A stretch of 11,487 nt of DNA from an uncultured Ruminococcus sp. (GTDB lineage: Bacteria; Bacillota; Clostridia; Oscillospirales; CAG-272): positions 1 to 11,487 of the forward strand of contig CACXBN010000172.1 in NCBI GenBank assembly GCA_902765885.1, given 5' to 3'. Shown here piece after piece: positions 7,016-11,487 of this stretch. The notes under the pieces were generated by a model. The model ran no database searches, had not been told where the DNA came from, and saw only the letters and a list, made by a program, of their open reading frames with translations. The position numbers and the translations under genes were made by a program. Within the stretch, counting starts at the first letter, position 1, and every line of letters starts with the position of its first letter.

Positions 7016-7044
7016 ATTATACAACCTGGAGGGAAGAAAGTAAA
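7016..7044 (-). promoter_or_regulatory. Candidate promoter for the membrane protein gene
   Basis: Read on the - strand, TTTACT (7044-7039) and a perfect TATAAT (7021-7016) are 17 bases apart. Transcription would begin at about 7010-7008. That coincides with the GTG that opens the frame, so the mRNA would be leaderless or translation would start a little further in. Confidence 0.5.
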
Positions 7045-7124
7045 TATTTTTTGTCATTCGACAGGAGTGCTGATTTTTACATCTGATTTTCCAAAAACGT
7101 AAGAATACAATATGGAAAATAATA

Positions 7125-7153
7125 TTGACTGAAAAAAATCAGTGTGATATACT
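7125..7153 (+). promoter_or_regulatory. Strong promoter of the feo operon
   Basis: TTGACT (7125-7130) and TATACT (7148-7153) are separated by 17 bases, and TGA just before the -10 element gives an extended -10. This is one of the best promoter matches in the window. The predicted start near 7160 falls inside the inverted-repeat operator, which fits repression by a bound metalloregulator. A 5-bp inverted repeat (ACTGA/TCAGT at 7128-7143) lies in the -35 and spacer region. Confidence 0.75.
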
Positions 7154-7177
7154 ATGCGTTAGCATAGGCTAACGCAA
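7152..7177 (+). promoter_or_regulatory. Inverted-repeat operator at the feo promoter, DtxR/IdeR-box-like
   Basis: A perfect 9-bp inverted repeat (TGCGTTAGC at 7155-7163, GCTAACGCA at 7168-7176, 4-base spacer) overlaps the expected transcription start. A second, overlapping dyad, CTATGC/GCATAG, spans 7152-7167. Bases 7159-7177 read TTAGCATAGGCTAACGCAA. This matches the DtxR/IdeR consensus TTAGGTTAGSCTAACCTAA at 15 of 19 positions, including TTAG and CTAA at the right spacing. The exact dyad centre is 2.5 bases away from that of the consensus alignment, so the regulator is an inference. It does not look like a classic Fur box. Confidence 0.65.
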
Positions 7178-7178
7178 T

Positions 7179-7220
7179 GCGGGTTCCGGATTCACCGTCA
7201 AGAATACGGTGACTGCCTGC
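7179..7220 (+). promoter_or_regulatory. Hairpin in the feo mRNA leader
   Basis: TCACCGT (7192-7198) and ACGGTGA (7206-7212) form a perfect 7-bp stem with a 7-base loop. An outer helix, GCGGG (7179-7183) with CCTGC (7216-7220, one G-U pair), can close around it. The structure ends four bases before the GGGAGG ribosome site. No T tract follows, so it is not a terminator. It could affect mRNA stability or translation. I recognise no known riboswitch class. Confidence 0.4.
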
Positions 7221-7235
7221 GTCAGGGAGGAAAAA

Positions 7236-9581
7236 ATGACACTCAGAGAATTAAAAAAAGGTGAAAGCGCGTTTATTGTGAAAGTCGGTGGTGAAGGCGC
7301 GCTTAGACAGCATTTTCTGGATATGGGAGTGATACCCGGGGCAACGGTCAAAGTCGTTTCTTTTGCCCCCATGGGAGACCCGGTTGAATTGCTGCTTCAC
7401 GGATATAAATTGACACTAAGGCTTGAAGAAGCAGAAAAAATAGAAGTTGAAATAAGAAATGAGCAGACGAAAATAGATGATGAAGAAACGATAAGCAATG
7501 TTTCAAATCATCCCGGACTCGGCGAAGGAGGAAAATTCCATCTTCCAGGCAGTGGGGATCCTCTTCCGGACGGAACTCTTTTGACTTTTGCTCTTGTAGG
7601 AAATCAGAACAGCGGAAAAACCACATTGTTTAACCAGCTCACCGGTGCCAACCAACATGTCGGAAACTTTCCGGGGGTCACGGTCGACAGAAAAGACGGA
7701 CAGATCAAGGGATATCCTAACACTTCGATTACCGATCTCCCGGGCATTTATTCTATGTCCCCATACAGCAGCGAAGAAATAGTATCTCGAAATCACGTTC
7801 TGAACGAGAAACCCAAGGGAATAATTAATATCGTAGATGCGACCAACATAGAGAGAAACCTGTATCTCACGATGCAGCTGCTGGAAATGGATGTTCCGAT
7901 GGTTGTTGCTCTCAATATGATGGACGAGGTAATTAAAAACGGCGGATTCGTTGACGTAAACGTCATGGAATCCATGCTTGGTGTGCCTGTAATACCAATT
8001 TCGGCGGCGAAGAACCAGGGAGTTGAGGAACTTGTCGAGCATGCGATTCATGTTGCAAAGTATCAGGAAAAACCCGTGAAACAGGATTTCTGCGGTATGG
8101 AGGATCATGGCGGTGCACTTCACAGATGCATCCATGCAATCAATCATCTGATAGCCGATCATGCGGAAAAATCCGGGCTGCCACCCAGATTTGCGACGTC
8201 CAAGGTGATTGAGGGAGACTCGCTTATAATAGAACAGCTTAAACTCGACCAGAACGAACTCGAAATGGTTGAACACATAATAGTTCAGATGGAACATGAG
8301 AGAGAACTGGACAGAAGTGCAGCTGTGGCAGACATGAGATTCACGTTTGTGAGAAAAGTCTGTGATACGACCGTGAAAAAGCCAAAAATGAGCAAGGCAA
8401 GGGTCAGAAGTGAAAAAATAGACAAAATACTTACAGGAAAATACACTGCAATTCCGTTTTTCATAGCTATAATGGGACTTGTCTTCTGGCTGACATTTGA
8501 GGTCATAGGCGCAGGACTTCAGTCTCTTCTTGAAATGGGAATCGATGCGCTGAGTAATGTCGTGGACAATGCACTGACGGCGGCTCATGTCAATGAAGTC
8601 ATTCACGGCCTGATAATTAAAGGCATATTTGCCGGAGTGGGAAGTGTTCTGAGCTTCCTTCCGATAATCGTCACGCTTTTCTTTTTCCTTTCGCTTCTTG
8701 AAGACAGCGGATACATTGCAAGAGTAGCATATGTCATGGACAAACTGCTGAGAAAAATAGGGCTTTCCGGCAGAAGCATTGTTCCGATGCTGATTGGATT
8801 CGGATGCACAGTTCCGGCGGTCATGTCGACAAGAACTCTTCCGAGTGAAAGAGACAGAAAAATGACGATCCTTCTCACTCCTTTTATGAGCTGTACCGCA
8901 AAACTGCCGATCTACGGGTTTTTTGTGGATGCATTTTTTCCGAAGTACAAGGCGCTTATCATGATAGGACTGTATCTGCTGAGTATCATTATCGGGATAC
9001 TGATAGCGCTTATTTTCAAAAAAACATTATTCAAAGGAGAGCCTGCTCCGTTTGTTATGGAGCTTCCTGACTATCGTCTCCCCGGAGCTAAAAACGTACT
9101 GCTGCTTCTGTGGGAAAAGGCCAAAGATTTCCTGCAGAGGGCATTTACGATAATTCTGATAGCAACCATGGTCATATGGCTGCTTCAAAGCTTTGATATT
9201 CACTTCAATCTAGTTGATAATTCAAAAGACAGCATTCTTGCAATGATTGCAGGATGGATCGCACCCATTCTCAACCCGATAGGACTGGGAGATTGGCGGA
9301 TCAGCACATCTCTGATAAGCGGTTTCATGGCAAAAGAGAGTGTGGTGGCAACAATGGAAGTGCTTTTCGGCCAGAATATCGCGGAATTTCTTACTCCTTT
9401 GGCGGCAATGTCCATGCTTACGTTTTCACTTCTGTATACTCCGTGTGTCGCAGCCATTGCTTCAATCAGAAGAGAGCTCGGCCATAAATGGGCTATAGGA
9501 GTCGTCGTATGGCAGTGTGTTGTAGCTTGGATTGCAGCTCTTATAGTGAGACTTATCGGTCTCGCGGTCGGGATGGTGTGA
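7236..9581 (+). CDS. feoB: Ferrous iron transporter, FeoA-FeoB fusion
   Basis: This 781-residue inner-membrane protein imports Fe(II). Residues 1-75 are a FeoA-type SH3-like domain (MTLRELKKGESAFIVKVGGEG..., with HFLDMGVIPGATVKV), normally a separate protein. A linker (76-115) leads to the FeoB G domain: G1 GNQNSGKTT (122-130), PGVTVDRKDG (146-155), G3 DLPG (167-170), G4 NMMD (227-230) and G5 SAA (256-258). Helical residues to about 400 precede the membrane part (about 403-781). That part holds the Gate motifs, including GFGCTVPAVMSTRT (521-534, with the conserved Cys524) and LTPFMSCTAKLPIYGFF (547-563). The start is ATG 7236 behind GGGAGG (7225-7230); an in-frame GTG at 7209 lies in the leader hairpin and is unlikely. 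It is controlled by the promoter and operator just upstream, probably by iron. Confidence 0.97.
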   Translation: MTLRELKKGESAFIVKVGGEGALRQHFLDMGVIPGATVKVVSFAPMGDPVELLLHGYKLTLRLEEAEKIEVEIRNEQTKIDDEETISNVSNHPGLGEGGKFHLPGSGDPLPDGTLLTFALVGNQNSGKTTLFNQLTGANQHVGNFPGVTVDRKDGQIKGYPNTSITDLPGIYSMSPYSSEEIVSRNHVLNEKPKGIINIVDATNIERNLYLTMQLLEMDVPMVVALNMMDEVIKNGGFVDVNVMESMLGVPVIPISAAKNQGVEELVEHAIHVAKYQEKPVKQDFCGMEDHGGALHRCIHAINHLIADHAEKSGLPPRFATSKVIEGDSLIIEQLKLDQNELEMVEHIIVQMEHERELDRSAAVADMRFTFVRKVCDTTVKKPKMSKARVRSEKIDKILTGKYTAIPFFIAIMGLVFWLTFEVIGAGLQSLLEMGIDALSNVVDNALTAAHVNEVIHGLIIKGIFAGVGSVLSFLPIIVTLFFFLSLLEDSGYIARVAYVMDKLLRKIGLSGRSIVPMLIGFGCTVPAVMSTRTLPSERDRKMTILLTPFMSCTAKLPIYGFFVDAFFPKYKALIMIGLYLLSIIIGILIALIFKKTLFKGEPAPFVMELPDYRLPGAKNVLLLLWEKAKDFLQRAFTIILIATMVIWLLQSFDIHFNLVDNSKDSILAMIAGWIAPILNPIGLGDWRISTSLISGFMAKESVVATMEVLFGQNIAEFLTPLAAMSMLTFSLLYTPCVAAIASIRRELGHKWAIGVVVWQCVVAWIAALIVRLIGLAVGMV

Positions 9582-9584
9582 GTC

Positions 9585-9740
9585 ATGAACGCTGTTGACA
9601 TAGTATTAGTAGTTATTATTGCACTGGTTTTCGCGGCCGCACTTATATTAATCATTAAAAACAGGAAAAAAGGCAAGGGCTGCAGCTGCGGCTGCTCAAA
9701 TTGTACTTCAGCATGTTCTCGCTGTAACCGCAACAGTTGA
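9585..9740 (+). CDS. FeoB-associated Cys-rich membrane protein
   Basis: This 51-residue protein starts three bases after the feoB stop. Residues 4-24 form one hydrophobic membrane span (VDIVLVVIIALVFAAALILII). A basic stretch follows (KNRKKGKGK), then a Cys-rich tail with six cysteines (C33, C35, C37, C40, C44, C47; pattern CxCxCxxCxxxCxxC). This architecture and position are typical of the small FeoB-associated Cys-rich membrane proteins of Clostridia, placed in the FeoC-like position of the operon. The basic stretch puts the Cys tail on the cytoplasmic side, where it could bind iron or contact the FeoB G domain; its exact role is not established. It has no strong ribosome site and is probably coupled to feoB translation. 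Confidence 0.88.
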   Translation: MNAVDIVLVVIIALVFAAALILIIKNRKKGKGCSCGCSNCTSACSRCNRNS

Positions 9741-9800
9741 GATGTGGCAAGTTGAACGATGAGATGATACTTTATCGGAATGTGGGAGGATGGTTTAATT

Positions 9801-10586
9801 ATGGGAGATATTTTTGTTTTTTCCTTCAATATTCTTACAGACTGCTACGGAAATGAAAAGTCAGAATATTCATTTGAAAAACGCTCAAAATTGTTTAATG
9901 AACATTTCTTGAAATATAACCCGGATCTGATCGGTTTCCAGGAAGCAATGCCTCATCAGAAAAAGTGGCTTGAAGATAATTTACATGATTTTCAGACAGT
10001 GGGATGCGGGAGAGGAAAAGACTACCTTGATGAAAGCTGCGTCATTGCTTACAGAAAGAGCAGGTTTGATCTTATCACGCTTGACACATTCTGGTTATCT
10101 CCGACACCTGATGTTCCGGGATCGAGGTACCTAACTGACCAGAGTGAATGTCCCAGAATATGCACATCGGCAATGTTTCTTGATAAAGAGTGTGGCAGAC
10201 TGTTCAGACATTATAATACTCATCTTGATCACATCGGTGATGAAGCAAAGAACAAGGGTATGGCTCTTATCCTTGACAGAGCTGCATCTGATTACAAAAA
10301 AATGCCCGTGCCGATAATTATAACAGGCGACTTCAACTCTGAGCCCGACAGCGATGTTTACAAGATGACAGTCGGATTTAAAAAATGCGGAGAACCTCTC
10401 AAGGATGTATCCCCTGAACACGGAGATACATATCATGATTTTTACCCCGAAAGAAAAGGGAAAAAGATAGATTTTATATTTACAAATATTGCATGTGACA
10501 GAACAAGGTCCATCATCCTCCATGATAACGAAAACGGCCTTTACCTGTCCGATCATTATCCGGTCGGTGCCCATCTCATATTGTGA
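9801..10586 (+). CDS. Endonuclease/exonuclease/phosphatase-family hydrolase
   Basis: The 261-residue protein has the full set of motifs of the Mg-dependent EEP (DNase I/exonuclease III-like) superfamily. These are FSFNIL with N10, GFQEA with E48, NTHLDH (139-144), GDFNSEP with D177 and N179, IDFIF with D224, and the terminal SDHYP with D251 and H252. It has no signal peptide or membrane segment, so it is probably cytosolic. Family members cut DNA, RNA or phosphate esters of small molecules and lipids, and the substrate cannot be read here. The start is ATG 9801, ten bases after GGGAGGA (9784-9790). An ATG at 9780 is in frame but lies ahead of that site. No terminator is visible after the Cys-rich gene, so it may be read from the feo promoter. 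A link to iron is not otherwise supported. Confidence 0.9.
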   Translation: MGDIFVFSFNILTDCYGNEKSEYSFEKRSKLFNEHFLKYNPDLIGFQEAMPHQKKWLEDNLHDFQTVGCGRGKDYLDESCVIAYRKSRFDLITLDTFWLSPTPDVPGSRYLTDQSECPRICTSAMFLDKECGRLFRHYNTHLDHIGDEAKNKGMALILDRAASDYKKMPVPIIITGDFNSEPDSDVYKMTVGFKKCGEPLKDVSPEHGDTYHDFYPERKGKKIDFIFTNIACDRTRSIILHDNENGLYLSDHYPVGAHLIL

Positions 10587-10733
10587 AAATCGGAACGGAA
10601 TGTTAGGCTGGATTATTGCCGCATAATATTAATACTCCTTTTTTCCATTTTTGCAGGAGGAAAAGTTTGGCACGGCGCGTAAGACGGCGGGAGAATCGAC
10701 GTCTCGCGATGCGGAATGTTTTTTACTTTTCTA

Positions 10734-10762
10734 TTGACGTTTGGCGCACACAATGATATGAT
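10734..10762 (+). promoter_or_regulatory. Promoter of the TetR-family regulator
   Basis: TTGACG (10734-10739) and TATGAT (10757-10762) are 17 bases apart, with TGA directly before the -10 element (extended -10). Transcription would start near 10769, about 38 bases before the regulator ATG. Confidence 0.7.
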
Positions 10763-10772
10763 ATGAATCATA
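10757..10772 (+). promoter_or_regulatory. Candidate TetR self-operator
   Basis: A perfect 6-bp inverted repeat, TATGAT (10757-10762) and ATCATA (10767-10772) with a 4-base spacer, covers the -10 element and the transcription start. Autorepression through such sites is usual for TetR-family genes. The repeat is short and AT-rich, so chance is possible. Confidence 0.4.
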
Positions 10773-10806
10773 GTAGAATATTTATCGTTATGGAAGGATC
10801 AGACAG

Positions 10807-11454
10807 ATGAGAAATGCGGAAAAAGACGAACTGGAAATGACGGCCCGGAGAGAGGCCATGCTGACGCAGGGCTTTCGTCTGTTCGCGGACAGGGGCATCG
10901 AGGCTGTTTCCATGCAGGAGGTGGCGAAGGCCTGCGGCCTGGGTATCGCCACGCTGTACCGCTACTATAATACAAAGCTTGCGCTGGTGATCGCGATCGC
11001 CGTGCGGCAATGGAACGATTACAAGGAATATATCAGCCTGCAGCGTAAAGAAAAGCATGTATCCGAAATGACTGCTGCACAGGAGCTGGACTTTTATCTG
11101 GGCTTTTATATTGACCTATACCGGGAACATAAGGATTTACTGTGTTTCAACCAGAATTTCAACAATTATGTCCAGCATGAGGGCGCAACGCCGGAGCAGC
11201 TCCGTCCGTACGTGGAGTCGATCAATGTTTTGGCTCGTTTTTTTGACGAACTATACGAAAAAGGACGGAAGGACGGGACAATACGCACCGATCTCTCGAA
11301 AGAGAGAATGTTTGCCTCCACAAGCCATATCATGCTGGCGGTGATCGTTCGCTATGCGCAGGGACTGCTGTTTTCCGGCGAGGACGAAGCGGATATGACG
11401 CAGGAGATCCTGCTTGTCAAGCGCATGATCCTGAAAGAGATCGTCGTTTCTTAA
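10807..11454 (+). CDS. TetR/AcrR-family transcriptional regulator
   Basis: This 215-residue protein has an N-terminal TetR-type DNA-binding domain. ARREAMLTQGFRLFADRGIEAVS forms helix 1 and its turn, and the helix-turn-helix lies at about residues 36-54 (MQEVAKACGLGIATLYRYY). The remaining 150 residues are helical and form the ligand-binding and dimerisation domain; the ligand cannot be predicted. The start ATG has GGAAGGA at 10792-10798, 8 bases away. The gene has its own promoter with an inverted repeat on it. Base composition differs from the rest of the window. Three 60-base lines I counted here have 37, 33 and 36 G+C, against 28 in a feoB line, and codons such as CTG, GCG and GGC are more frequent. 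That suggests transfer or a recent rearrangement. The regulated gene is probably beyond the window end. Confidence 0.9.
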   Translation: MRNAEKDELEMTARREAMLTQGFRLFADRGIEAVSMQEVAKACGLGIATLYRYYNTKLALVIAIAVRQWNDYKEYISLQRKEKHVSEMTAAQELDFYLGFYIDLYREHKDLLCFNQNFNNYVQHEGATPEQLRPYVESINVLARFFDELYEKGRKDGTIRTDLSKERMFASTSHIMLAVIVRYAQGLLFSGEDEADMTQEILLVKRMILKEIVVS

Positions 11455-11460
11455 AAAAAC

Positions 11461-11481
11461 CGGCACGACACGCCGCTTTTT
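11461..11481 (+). terminator. Probable terminator after the TetR-family gene
   Basis: CGGC (11461-11464) and GCCG (11472-11475) form a short GC stem around a 7-base loop, followed by CTTTTT. A run of A directly after the TAA stop could pair with the T tract past one C-C mismatch. The stem is short, so this call is moderate. Confidence 0.5.
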
Positions 11482-11487
11482 GTTTTA

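Noticed and set aside
7085..7130. Fur box upstream of feo
   Set aside because: The AT-rich stretch GGAAAATAATATTGAC has no convincing match to the Fur inverted repeat, while the dyad at 7155-7176 is far stronger.
7209..7235. FeoA-FeoB starting at GTG 7209
   Set aside because: That codon is within the leader hairpin and has no ribosome site. ATG 7236 follows GGGAGG and gives the canonical FeoA N-terminus.
7155..7235. NiCo/Fe(II)-type riboswitch in the feo leader
   Set aside because: The leader from the predicted start is only about 75 bases and contains one main hairpin, not the multi-helix junction of that class.
7503..8606. A 367-codon open frame antisense to feoB
   Set aside because: It lies wholly inside the well-supported feoB and has an odd composition rich in His, Cys, Phe and Tyr, with no recognisable domain. 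It is a by-product of feoB codon usage.
10667..11475. Similar GGCACG-containing strings at 10669 and 11462 as flanking repeats of an inserted TetR segment
   Set aside because: Identity beyond six bases is poor, and the second copy is part of the terminator-like hairpin. No target duplication can be shown.
1..11487. CRISPR arrays, tRNA or rRNA genes, insertion sequences, phage or defence genes
   Set aside because: Searched by eye on both strands. No regular repeat-spacer pattern, transposase or integrase motif, or tRNA-like cloverleaf was seen.

Overview
The window is chromosomal DNA from a low-to-mid GC Firmicute, most likely an anaerobic member of the Clostridia. The evidence is the gene content: a HemZ-type radical SAM protein, a FeoA-FeoB fusion followed by a tiny Cys-rich partner, and the mazG/rqcP/divIC cluster. 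Shine-Dalgarno sites are strong and promoters are of the sigma-A type. No rRNA, tRNA, CRISPR array, insertion sequence or prophage gene was recognised.

Positions 1-5408 (+ strand) hold one tightly packed housekeeping run. In order it carries the C-terminal part of a RelA/SpoT homologue (stringent response), D-aminoacyl-tRNA deacylase (dtd), HemZ, a uridine-kinase/phosphoribulokinase-like P-loop kinase, MazG (NTP clean-up), RqcP (ribosome quality control) and DivIC/FtsB (cell division). Several genes overlap by a few bases. A bidirectional hairpin terminator closes the run. Many themes converge on translation and nucleotide quality control. The mazG-rqcP-divIC order matches that of Bacillus subtilis, but the sporulation genes yabP and yabQ that lie between rqcP and divIC there are missing.

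Positions 5412-7010 (- strand) encode a large multi-pass membrane protein that I do not recognise. It has a soluble N-terminal third, about six membrane segments, a very basic linker and a SHOCT-like C-terminal tail. It converges on divIC and diverges from the iron operon.

Positions 7011-9740 hold a ferrous iron uptake unit. A strong extended -10 promoter overlaps an inverted-repeat operator resembling the DtxR/IdeR box. A short structured leader follows, then a fused FeoA-FeoB transporter and a 51-residue FeoB-associated Cys-rich membrane peptide. An endonuclease/exonuclease/phosphatase-family hydrolase (9801-10586) follows without a visible terminator.

From about 10660 to the end the base composition rises. 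A TetR-family regulator with its own promoter and a candidate self-operator sits there, probably as an acquired or rearranged segment. The window ends in its terminator-like hairpin. Most of the window is ordinary. The items most worth a second look are the unknown membrane protein, the feo operator and leader, the unusual start region of the kinase gene, the altered motifs in Dtd and MazG, and the composition boundary near 10660.
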